Source: Nitrospirillum sp034427435
GTDB taxonomy: Bacteria; Pseudomonadota; Alphaproteobacteria; Azospirillales; Azospirillaceae
Direction of reading: 5' to 3'
Assembly (NCBI RefSeq): GCF_034427435.1
Contig: NZ_JAXQNP010000001.1
Coordinates: forward strand, 248,001-312,000
DNA: 64,000 bases
A program made the position numbers and the translations under genes. This document shows, piece after piece, positions 7,813 to 15,948 of the stretch (positions are counted from its first letter, which is position 1; each line of letters begins with the position of its first letter). Below the pieces are notes generated by a model that did no database searches, was not told the origin of the DNA, and saw nothing but the letters and a program-made list of their open reading frames with translations.

Positions 7813-10398
7813 ATGGGAATTAAGAAATACGCCTTGGTGACCACCATGCTGATGAGCATGGGGACGGGATCGTTCATAGCAGCGCAGGCCTATGCGGCCG
7901 ACGCCAATCCTGACGATGAGCTGCAAGAGATCGTCGTCACCAGTATTCGCAAGAGTCTTGAGCGCTCCATCGAGGTGAAGCGCCAGGCGAATGCTATCGT
8001 CGACGTCATCTCCGCTGAAGGCGTGGGCAAGTTCCCCGACACCAACGTCGCGGAATCGCTGTCCCACCTGCCCGGCATCAGTGTTGACCATCAGTTTGGC
8101 GAAGGTGAAAAGATCAGCATCCTGGGCACCGACCCGGCGCTGAACCGCATCCTGGTCGACGGCCAGACCATCGCTTCGGCCGACTGGGGTGGGAACCCCA
8201 ACGACCCGAACAGCCGCACGTTCAACTACAGCCTGCTGTCGCCCGAAATCATCGACCAGGCCGAGGTGCATAAGTCGACGGAGGCCTACCTCGACGAAGG
8301 CAGCCTGGGCGGCACCGTCATCATCCGCACGCGCAAGCCGCTGGACCTGGATGCCAACACCCTGCGCGCCTCGGTTGGCTACTCGTACAACACGCGGTCT
8401 GAGCAGGGAAACCCGCGCGGTTCCCTGCTGTATAGCTGGAAGAACCCGGCCAATAACTTCGGTGTGATGGTCGCTGGCACGTACGACAAGGAAGACTTGT
8501 CGCGCGCCGGTATCGAATTCTTCGGCTACCAGAAAGGTAGCACCATCACCTCCAACCCGACGGTGACGGGCAACGGCAGCTTGGCCACCGCGACCTTCCC
8601 GGCCGGCATCAACGCAGCCTATTTCAAGCAGACCCGTGAACGCGAGGGCCTGCAGGGCGCGATCCAGTATCAGCCGACCGACACCATAGACCTGAACCTG
8701 TCGGGTCTGTTCATTCACGGCAACTATAACAACTTTAGTCAGTCACGGTTCATCTTCCCGGCGGCGAGCACCGGCCTGTTCCAGTCCGCCACGGTGAACA
8801 ACAGCTTGATCACCAGCGCTACTCTGGGCAATGGCGCCTACACCGAGCTGGACACAAACTACCGTGAGACCTCGGTGCAGACAGCCCGTGTCAACTTGGC
8901 CGGCACCTGGACGCCGACCAAGGACTGGAAGGTTTATACCGACGTCGGCTACACTCGTGCCTTCGGTGGTAAGGACCCGGAATACCTGCTGTCGTTCTAT
9001 TCGTCCACGCCGTACAGCTTCTCTTACGATGGTACGCACACCAGTGTGACCTCCGCGGACGGAACGGCGTCCATGGACAACATGGCGACCAAAGGAACTG
9101 GCCAGGTCGGCGGCATTGGCGCCCAGTTGAATGCCGACTCCGAGGCTTACGGCCAGATGGACGTGACCCACGACATCAACTGGGGCCCCATCACCACCGT
9201 CCAGGCTGGTGTCAAGTACACCGACCACATGAACACGGTCCGCGCCTACAGCAGCAAAACCTTCTCCAATGGCAGCACGACCTTGGCCCAGTTGGGTGGT
9301 TCCCAGGTCCCGAGCAACCTGTTTGATGGCCTGAACGCTTCCGGTGACTGGCTGCACTTCTACACCATTAGCCAGGACGCGGTGATCAAATACCTGGATG
9401 GGCTGAATACCGTCTACGCTCCGGACTATAGTTCCGAGTACAAGGTGACGGAAAAGAACAGTGCGGCCTATACGCAGGTTAATTTCGCTGGCGACAAGTA
9501 TCGGGGCAATGTTGGTGTCCGTTACGTCCACACCGCTGACGACATCAAGTATTGGAACTCGCCCGATAACGGCGCCACATATGACGGTGTGACCCAGACC
9601 AGCCGGTATGGCCGGTTCCTGCCCAGCTTTAACTTCGCCTACGACGTGTCTGACGACGTCATCGTGCGCGCTGGTGCGGCCAAGGTGATCGCCCGTCCCC
9701 GCTATGCCGATATGGCCGGCGCCTTCTCCAAGGACGATACCCAGCATAACGCCAGTGGCGGCAACCCCAACCTGAAGCCCTACGAGTCCAATAACTACGA
9801 CGTTTCGGCCGAGTGGTACTTCAACAAGGACTCGCTGGTTTCGGGTGAGTTCTTCTTCCGGCAGATTTCGTCCTACATCGTTAACACGGCGGTCGACATG
9901 GTGTTGCCGGACACCACTCATGGTGGCACGGCGGTTTACAGCGTCTCGACGCCAGTAAACTACTCCGATGCCAACGTGAAGGGCTTCTCGGCGATGTATC
10001 AGACGAACATCGCCTACGGCTTCGGCGTGCAGACCAACTACACCTACTCGATCGCCGACACCGGCACTGCCAACATCAACATGCCGTACCTGTCGCGGCA
10101 CACCATCAACTTCATCCCGTACTACGAAGAGGGTCCGATCCAGGCTCGCGTCAGCCTGGGCTGGCGTTCGCCGTACTTCACCAGCATCGGCCGCCTGGAC
10201 TCGCGCAACATGGTTGACTCCTACCTTCAGTTGGATTTCTCAACCACGTACAGCATCAATGAGCAGATGCAGGTCACCTTTAACGCCAGCAACCTGCTCG
10301 ATGAGATGTACTACTCGTACAACAACACCAAGTCGGCGCCGATCGGCTACTACCGTAACGGCAGCGTTTACTCGATCAACATGTCCTACAAGATGTAA
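7813..10398 (+). CDS. TonB-dependent receptor for oligosaccharides
   Basis: 861 residues. A signal peptide (to about residue 28, AQAYAADA) is followed by a TonB-box-like stretch (LQEIVVTSIRKSLERS) and a plug domain (KFPDTNVAESLSHLPGISV, then DGQTI and EGSLGGTVIIRTRKPLD). The remainder is a beta-barrel rich in alternating aromatic residues. The sequence style matches the proteobacterial TonB receptors used by Caulobacter and Xanthomonas for carbohydrates. It would import N-glycan or chitin fragments across the outer membrane, powered by TonB. The ATG at 7813 was chosen because AGGGG lies just upstream and a signal peptide follows directly. The gene uses more GGT/GTT/AAG-type codons than its neighbours, as expected for a highly expressed porin-like protein. 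It ends SYKM, not the commoner terminal Phe. Confidence 0.92.
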   Translation: MGIKKYALVTTMLMSMGTGSFIAAQAYAADANPDDELQEIVVTSIRKSLERSIEVKRQANAIVDVISAEGVGKFPDTNVAESLSHLPGISVDHQFGEGEKISILGTDPALNRILVDGQTIASADWGGNPNDPNSRTFNYSLLSPEIIDQAEVHKSTEAYLDEGSLGGTVIIRTRKPLDLDANTLRASVGYSYNTRSEQGNPRGSLLYSWKNPANNFGVMVAGTYDKEDLSRAGIEFFGYQKGSTITSNPTVTGNGSLATATFPAGINAAYFKQTREREGLQGAIQYQPTDTIDLNLSGLFIHGNYNNFSQSRFIFPAASTGLFQSATVNNSLITSATLGNGAYTELDTNYRETSVQTARVNLAGTWTPTKDWKVYTDVGYTRAFGGKDPEYLLSFYSSTPYSFSYDGTHTSVTSADGTASMDNMATKGTGQVGGIGAQLNADSEAYGQMDVTHDINWGPITTVQAGVKYTDHMNTVRAYSSKTFSNGSTTLAQLGGSQVPSNLFDGLNASGDWLHFYTISQDAVIKYLDGLNTVYAPDYSSEYKVTEKNSAAYTQVNFAGDKYRGNVGVRYVHTADDIKYWNSPDNGATYDGVTQTSRYGRFLPSFNFAYDVSDDVIVRAGAAKVIARPRYADMAGAFSKDDTQHNASGGNPNLKPYESNNYDVSAEWYFNKDSLVSGEFFFRQISSYIVNTAVDMVLPDTTHGGTAVYSVSTPVNYSDANVKGFSAMYQTNIAYGFGVQTNYTYSIADTGTANINMPYLSRHTINFIPYYEEGPIQARVSLGWRSPYFTSIGRLDSRNMVDSYLQLDFSTTYSINEQMQVTFNASNLLDEMYYSYNNTKSAPIGYYRNGSVYSINMSYKM

Positions 10399-10411
10399 GC
10401 CTTCCTCCCCC

Positions 10412-10452
10412 TGGGCCGCCGCCCGTGCTTTGGTGGCGGCCCATTCTTTTTT
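10412..10452 (+). terminator. rho-independent terminator after the TonB receptor
   Basis: A 12-bp GC-rich stem (10412-10423 with 10432-10443, one G-T wobble) encloses an 8-base loop and is followed by TTCTTTTTT. It starts 14 bases after the receptor stop codon and should end that transcript before the glycosidase operon. Confidence 0.88.
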
Positions 10453-10749
10453 AAATTAAAGAAAATACCTGGCAGAATAGCCTGTGGACGGTTGTCCACG
10501 ACAGGCATGGGTCCGTCTCTATCCCCGCACTCTGGCGGGGCCAACGGCAGGGGAGCCTGAGGTCATGGGATTAGGAACAAGGGCTGGCATGACCGACGGC
10601 CGTCCATTCCCCTCCTTCCCCTTGATGGTCTACAGTGGCCCGGCGGCCGGGGCGCAAGGCCGGCGGCCGTGCACCCTGGACCGCGCCCGCCCCTGTGGCT
10701 GAGCGGCGTGCCGCTTTCATCCGACAAAATTCAAAACCGGAGGCAAAAC
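10453..10749 (+). promoter_or_regulatory. leader region of the glycosidase operon
   Basis: About 300 bp with no convincing gene. It opens A/T-rich (10450-10470) and holds a small hairpin with stem GTGGAC/GTCCAC and loop GGTT at 10484-10499. The promoter of the long glycosidase operon should lie here because a strong terminator precedes it. I see no hexamer pair good enough to name. Confidence 0.4.
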
Positions 10750-12423
10750 ATGACCCGCCCCTCTTCCCGACGCCTGATCCATACGCGGATCAGGGCCGGC
10801 CTGCTGGCGGCGGCGTTGGCCCTGCCACCGGTCACCGCGGCCCTCGCGGCGGCGCCGCAGCCGGCGACTGCCCCCACCGCCTCCCTGTCCCCGGCGCAGA
10901 TCGACGCGCAGTGGGAAAAGCGCGGCGCCAAGCATGTGTCGGATATCGCCGCGGAACTGAAGCAGGTGGACGAGGGCGACGCGCAGGGGCCCTTCCGTCC
11001 CGACTGGGCCTCGCTGAAGGCCTATCAGGTGCCGCAATGGTATGCCGACGCCAAGTTCGGCATCTTCATCCATTGGGGGCTCTATTCCGTTCCCGCCTTT
11101 GGCAGCGAGTGGTATTCGCGCCTCATGTACACCAAGGGCACCAAGGAATACGAACACCACATCAAGACGTTCGGGCCCCAGGACAAGTTCGGCTACAAGG
11201 ACTTCATCCCCCTGTTCAAGGCGGAGAAATACGATCCCCGCGCCTGGGCCAGCCTGTTCCGCGCGGCGGGTGCCCAATATGTGGTGCCGGTGGCGGAGCA
11301 TCACGACGGCTTCGCCCTGTACGATACCAAGCTGTCGGACTGGTCGTCCGTGCGCATGGGACCCAAGCGCGACCTGATCGGCGAACTGGCGCGGGCGGTG
11401 CGGGCCCAGGGCCTGCACCTGGGCCTGTCGTCCCACCGGGCGGAGCATGACTGGTTCTTCGACGAGGGGCGCAAGATCCCGTCGGACGTCAACGATCCGC
11501 GCTACGCTGACTTCTACGGCCCGGCCCAACTGCGCGTGAAGGAGAAGGGCACGGACGATGCCGATGTGTTCGGTGACTTCACCCCGGTATCGCAGGCCTG
11601 GCTCAGCAATTGGCTGGCCCGATCGGCGGAGTTGGTGGACCTCTATCACCCCGACCTGATCTACTTCGACTGGTGGATCAGCCACCCGGCGTTCCGCAGC
11701 ACATTGCCGAAATTCCTGGCCTATTACTACAACGCCCAGGCCAAGCTGGGCGGCTCCGCCATCGTCAATTACAAGATCGGCGCCTTCCCCGAGGGCGCCG
11801 GCGTGCTGGACATTGAGCGCGGGCAGTTGCCCGGCATCCAGCCGCGCGTGTGGCAGACCTGCACGTCCATCAGCAACGACAGCTGGGGCTATGTCGAGAA
11901 CGACACCTACAAGTCGCCGCAGGCGCTGATCCACCTGCTGGCCGACGTCGTGTCCAAGAACGGCAACCTGCTGCTGAACATCGGGCCCCGGGCCGACGGC
12001 AGCATCCCCCAGGGGGCGCAGGACACGCTGATGGCCATGGGCGCCTGGCTGAAGGTGAACGGGGAGGCCATCTATGGCACCCGTCCGTGGCGCCAGTTCG
12101 GTGAAGGCCCCACCGAGGTGGCCAGCGGCTCTTTCCAGGAAACCAAGACCAAGCCCTACACGGCGCAGGACTTCCGCTTCACCACCAAGGGCGGGACGCT
12201 CTACGCCATCGAGCTGGGCTGGCCGGCGGAGGGCGAGGTGGTGATCCACAGCCTGAAGGCGGAGGACGCGGTGAAAGCCGTGACCCTGCTGGGCGCCCAG
12301 GGCGGCACCCCCGTGAACGTCCGCCAGGAGGCCGACGGCCTGCACCTGACGCTGCCCAAGCGCCCCGACGAGGGCGGGGAGGGCGCCGTCGCCGCCTACG
12401 TTTACCGCATCGAGATGCACTGA
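10750..12423 (+). CDS. alpha-L-fucosidase, GH29
   Basis: 557 residues with a signal peptide (about 1-37) and a GH29 catalytic barrel. FGIFIHWGLYSVPAF (from about residue 101), VAEHHDGFALYDTKLSDW, and DLIYFDWW with the likely nucleophile D307 are typical GH29 landmarks. The C-terminal third (after about 430) is the usual beta-sandwich. The ATG at 10750 has GGAGG eight bases upstream. First gene of an operon of eight glycosidases. In plant N-glycans it would remove core alpha-1,3- or antennary fucose; in animal glycans alpha-1,6 or Lewis fucose. The linkage is not predictable here. Likely periplasmic. Confidence 0.93.
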   Translation: MTRPSSRRLIHTRIRAGLLAAALALPPVTAALAAAPQPATAPTASLSPAQIDAQWEKRGAKHVSDIAAELKQVDEGDAQGPFRPDWASLKAYQVPQWYADAKFGIFIHWGLYSVPAFGSEWYSRLMYTKGTKEYEHHIKTFGPQDKFGYKDFIPLFKAEKYDPRAWASLFRAAGAQYVVPVAEHHDGFALYDTKLSDWSSVRMGPKRDLIGELARAVRAQGLHLGLSSHRAEHDWFFDEGRKIPSDVNDPRYADFYGPAQLRVKEKGTDDADVFGDFTPVSQAWLSNWLARSAELVDLYHPDLIYFDWWISHPAFRSTLPKFLAYYYNAQAKLGGSAIVNYKIGAFPEGAGVLDIERGQLPGIQPRVWQTCTSISNDSWGYVENDTYKSPQALIHLLADVVSKNGNLLLNIGPRADGSIPQGAQDTLMAMGAWLKVNGEAIYGTRPWRQFGEGPTEVASGSFQETKTKPYTAQDFRFTTKGGTLYAIELGWPAEGEVVIHSLKAEDAVKAVTLLGAQGGTPVNVRQEADGLHLTLPKRPDEGGEGAVAAYVYRIEMH

Positions 12424-12468
12424 GCGGGTTCGGCCAAAGGCCGCCCTCAAGCCGATCAAGGAGATTTC

Positions 12469-13545
12469 ATGAAACGTCTGTTGGGAACGCTGGCCGTCGG
12501 CCTATCCATGATGGCCATGGCCTGCACGTCTTCCGTCGCGCTCGCCGCCGGGGCCAAGGCGCCCACGGCGCTGTTCTATATGATGGAAACCCAGAAATCG
12601 ATTAACTCGTTCGAGCAGCACATCGACAAGATCGACCTGCTGGTTCCCACCTGGTACGGCGTCGACCAGAACGGCCTGGTGTATGGCCAGCCCAACCCCT
12701 ATGTGCTGAAGCTGGCGCACGAGAACAAGGTGCCGGTGATGCCCATCATTTCGCCGGTGGACAAGCAGAAGTTCCATGAGCTGATCACCAGCGAACCGGC
12801 CAAGAAGGCCATGATCGCCTCGCTGTTGCAGCAGGCCAAGGAACACGGCCTGATCGGCTATCAGTTCGACTTCGAGAATATCGCCTGGACCGACCGCGAC
12901 GCCTTCACCCTGCTGATCAAGCAGACGGCGACCGCCCTGCACGGCGCCGGCCTGAAGCTGTCCATCGCCGTGGTGCCCAACGCGCCGGGCCACGCCGGCC
13001 GCGGCCCCTTCTCCAAGTGGATGTGGGAATTCTGGCGCGGCGCCTTCGACTACAAGGCCATCGGCGACGCCGTCGACCTGTTCTGCCTGATGACCTATGA
13101 CGAGCACACCCGTTGGACCGTGCCCGGCCCGGTCGCCGGCATGCCCTGGGTGATGGAGCACCTGAAGTACGCCCTACAGTTCATTCCCAAGGAAAAACTG
13201 TCGCTGGGCATCCCGCTCTATGGCTACCGCTGGTACACCGACAATCCGGTGAAGCCGGACGGGACCGAGGCCTCCAACATCGCCGGTGCCTATTTCGATG
13301 CCGACGAGTCCATCCCGCAGGCCAAGCAGTACGGCGCGCAGATCCAGTGGGATCCGGTGGAGCACGAGGCGTTCTACTACTTCTACCGCGACCAGATGCG
13401 GGAATGGGTGTTCATGCCCGAAGCCCGCAGCTTCCACGATCGCTACGCCCTGGTGAAGGAATACGGCCTGGAAGGCTTCTGCTCCTGGGTCCTGGGGTCG
13501 GAAGATCCCAAGGTCTGGGACGAGTTGCCCAAGTCGCAGCGCTGA
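12469..13545 (+). CDS. GH18 family glycosidase (endo-beta-N-acetylglucosaminidase or chitinase-like)
   Basis: 358 residues with a signal peptide ending near ALAAG (about residue 27). The GH18 barrel is recognised from PTWYGVDQNGLVYGQ, the catalytic-strand motif GYQFDFENI (acid/base candidate E136) and LMTYDEHT, with GIPLYGYRWY near the C-terminus. The catalytic strand has a reduced DxE-type motif (QFDFE), as in the SleL/YaaH-like GH18 branch, not the DxxDxDxE of classical chitinases. Strong ribosome site AGGAG. Its position between fucosidase and hexosaminidase in an N-glycan-type operon suggests cleavage within the chitobiose core or of short GlcNAc oligomers. It could instead be a peptidoglycan or chitooligosaccharide enzyme. 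Confidence 0.85.
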   Translation: MKRLLGTLAVGLSMMAMACTSSVALAAGAKAPTALFYMMETQKSINSFEQHIDKIDLLVPTWYGVDQNGLVYGQPNPYVLKLAHENKVPVMPIISPVDKQKFHELITSEPAKKAMIASLLQQAKEHGLIGYQFDFENIAWTDRDAFTLLIKQTATALHGAGLKLSIAVVPNAPGHAGRGPFSKWMWEFWRGAFDYKAIGDAVDLFCLMTYDEHTRWTVPGPVAGMPWVMEHLKYALQFIPKEKLSLGIPLYGYRWYTDNPVKPDGTEASNIAGAYFDADESIPQAKQYGAQIQWDPVEHEAFYYFYRDQMREWVFMPEARSFHDRYALVKEYGLEGFCSWVLGSEDPKVWDELPKSQR

Positions 13546-13558
13546 CGCACGAAAGGGG

Positions 13559-15916
13559 ATGGGTGTGAGGGGACTGGGGAAGCGGACCGCGACGGCGGTC
13601 CTGGCCATGGCCTTGGGTGTCGCTGTGGGCGCCCAAGGGCGCGCGCCCTTGGCGGCATCCGCCGCGGAGGCGGCACCGCCGCCCTTGATCCCCCTCGCGG
13701 CCCAGGTCACGCCGGGCCAGGGCATCTTCACCTTGTCGGCGGGAGCGGTCATCGCCGTGCCCACCGGCGACGCCCAGGCCCGGTTCGCTGCCACCCAACT
13801 GGCCGATCAGGTCCGCCGCGTCCGCGGGCTGGACCTTATGGTGCGCGAGGGCCGGCAGGGGGCCGCCATCACCCTGGCCCTTCAGGCCGACGCGCCGGTG
13901 CCCCAGGCGGAAGGTTACGCCCTGGAGGTGACGCCCGGCGGCGCCCATGTCGTCGCCCGGGATGAGGCCGGCCTCTATTACGGTGCCATGTCCCTGGCCC
14001 AACTGTTGACGCCGGAGGCCGCCCCGGGGTCGGACCAGGGGCCGGTGACCATACCGGCGCAGGAAATCCGCGACTGGCCGCGCTTTCCCTGGCGCGGCAT
14101 GATGCTGGACGTGGCCCGCCACTTCCAGCCGCTGGACAGCGTCAAGGCCTTGGTCGACCAGATGGCGGCGCACAAGCTGAACCGCCTGCATCTCCATCTC
14201 ACCGACGATCAGGGCTGGCGGCTGGAAATCAGGCATTACCCGGAACTGACCAAGGTCGGCGCCTGGCGCACTCCTCCTAGTGTCGTCCCAGGACCGGTGG
14301 CCGCCCCCTATGGCGGGTTCTATACCCAGGACCAGATCCGCGACCTGGTCGCCTACGCCGCCGCCCGGCACGTCACCATCGTGCCCGAGATCGATATGCC
14401 CGGCCACGCCCAGGCGGTGATGGCCTCCTACCCCAAGATCGGCGTCACCGGCGTCCGGCCCGCCGTCGCGGTGGACTGGGGGGTGAACCCCTACCTGTTC
14501 AACGTCGATGAGCCCAGCTTCACCTTCATCCAGACCGTGCTGGACGAGGTGATGGCCCTGTTCCCGTCCACCTACGTCCATGTCGGCGGCGATGAGGCGC
14601 TGAAGGATGAGTGGAAGGCATCGCCCAAGGTCCAGGCGCGCATGCGCGCCTTGGGCCTGAAGGATGAGAACGCCCTGCAGACCTGGTTCATCGAACGGGT
14701 CGGCCAATATCTGGCGGCCCACGGCCGGCGCATGATCGGCTGGGACGAGATCCTGGAGGGCGGCATCCCCCCCACGGCCACCATCATGTCGTGGCGGGGC
14801 ATCAAGGGGGCGGTGGACGCCGCGCGCATGGACCACGACGTGATCCTGTCGCCGGCCCCCACGCTATACCTGGACAGCCTGCAAAGCCGCCGCGATGACG
14901 AACCGGCGGGGCGCCTGGCCATCGTCACCCTGGCCGACATCTACGCATACGACGCCATGCCGGCGGAACTGAGCGCCGAGCAGGCCCATCATGTGCTGGG
15001 CGGCCAGGCCAACGTCTGGACCGAATATATGATGTCGCCGTGGCATGTGACCCACGCCGTCTATCCCCGCATGGACGCCCTGGCCGAAGGCCTGTGGTCC
15101 CCGAAGGACAAGCGCGACTGGCGGGGTTTCCTGGACCGGCTGCCGGCGCAGCTCGCCCGCTATCGCCATCTGGGCGTGGACGCCGCCGACAGCGCCTTCG
15201 CCGTCGACTTCACCGTGGAGGGCGGCGCCAACGCGGCGCTCGCCGCCGGCACGGCCACGGTGGCCCTGTCCAACCAGGCGGGTGTGGGCACCATCCGCTA
15301 CACCACGGACGGCAGCACGCCGACCAGCGCCTCGACGCGCTACGAGGCGCCGCTGCACCTGACGCTGCCGGCCACCCTGAACGCCATGGTGTTCAGCGAG
15401 GCCGGCCAAGTACTGGCCGCCCCCCGCCGCTATGAGCTGACGGCCGAGGCGCTGCGCACCCGGCAAAGCGGCGAGCTTCAGGCCTGCCCGCAGGGGGAAA
15501 TGGGCCTGCGCGTTCCGTTGACGCCGGACGCCACCACCAAGGGCCCCGTGTTCAACGTCAACCTGTTCGACGCCTGCTGGGTCTATCCCAAGGCCCGCCT
15601 GGACGGTGTCACCACCCTGACGGTGAACGCCGCCCGCCTGGCGCGCAACTATGGCCTGGCCCACGACGCGGTAAAGGTGCGCAGCCATCCCGCCACCACC
15701 CCCAACGGGGAACTGGTGGTCCACATGGACGGCTGCGACGGACCGGCCGCCGCGACGGTGCCGCTGCCGTCCCCGGCGACGGCCCCGCAACAGTTCCCCC
15801 TGACCGCCCACCTTCCCGCCACCACGGGAGAGCGTGACCTATGCCTGATGTACACGGCCCCTATCCAAGGTCCGCTATATGCCATAGGAAGCGTCAGCCT
15901 GCGGGCCGCCCCATGA
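13559..15916 (+). CDS. beta-N-acetylhexosaminidase, GH20
   Basis: 785 residues: signal peptide, GH20b-type N-terminal domain (about 45-165), then the GH20 barrel with RGMMLDVARHF, LHLTDDQGWRLEI, PEIDMPGHA and the catalytic pair D345-E346 in HVGGDEALK. After the barrel come a chitobiase-type C-terminal domain (around 575-630, IRYTTDGSTPTSAS) and a further beta-rich region. It releases terminal beta-linked GlcNAc/GalNAc, probably in the periplasm. The ATG at 13559 directly abuts AAAGGGG. The GTG at 13565 has that site at a better 6-base spacing and may be the true start. The stop (15914-15916) lies 32 bases before the beta-mannosidase start. Confidence 0.94.
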   Translation: MGVRGLGKRTATAVLAMALGVAVGAQGRAPLAASAAEAAPPPLIPLAAQVTPGQGIFTLSAGAVIAVPTGDAQARFAATQLADQVRRVRGLDLMVREGRQGAAITLALQADAPVPQAEGYALEVTPGGAHVVARDEAGLYYGAMSLAQLLTPEAAPGSDQGPVTIPAQEIRDWPRFPWRGMMLDVARHFQPLDSVKALVDQMAAHKLNRLHLHLTDDQGWRLEIRHYPELTKVGAWRTPPSVVPGPVAAPYGGFYTQDQIRDLVAYAAARHVTIVPEIDMPGHAQAVMASYPKIGVTGVRPAVAVDWGVNPYLFNVDEPSFTFIQTVLDEVMALFPSTYVHVGGDEALKDEWKASPKVQARMRALGLKDENALQTWFIERVGQYLAAHGRRMIGWDEILEGGIPPTATIMSWRGIKGAVDAARMDHDVILSPAPTLYLDSLQSRRDDEPAGRLAIVTLADIYAYDAMPAELSAEQAHHVLGGQANVWTEYMMSPWHVTHAVYPRMDALAEGLWSPKDKRDWRGFLDRLPAQLARYRHLGVDAADSAFAVDFTVEGGANAALAAGTATVALSNQAGVGTIRYTTDGSTPTSASTRYEAPLHLTLPATLNAMVFSEAGQVLAAPRRYELTAEALRTRQSGELQACPQGEMGLRVPLTPDATTKGPVFNVNLFDACWVYPKARLDGVTTLTVNAARLARNYGLAHDAVKVRSHPATTPNGELVVHMDGCDGPAAATVPLPSPATAPQQFPLTAHLPATTGERDLCLMYTAPIQGPLYAIGSVSLRAAP

Positions 15917-15948
15917 TTAAGCTGATGCCGTATCAGAGGAAATTCCCC

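Noticed and set aside
10484..10702. Small plus-strand open frame before the fucosidase
   Set aside because: No ribosome site, no recognisable features, and it lies in the expected operon leader.
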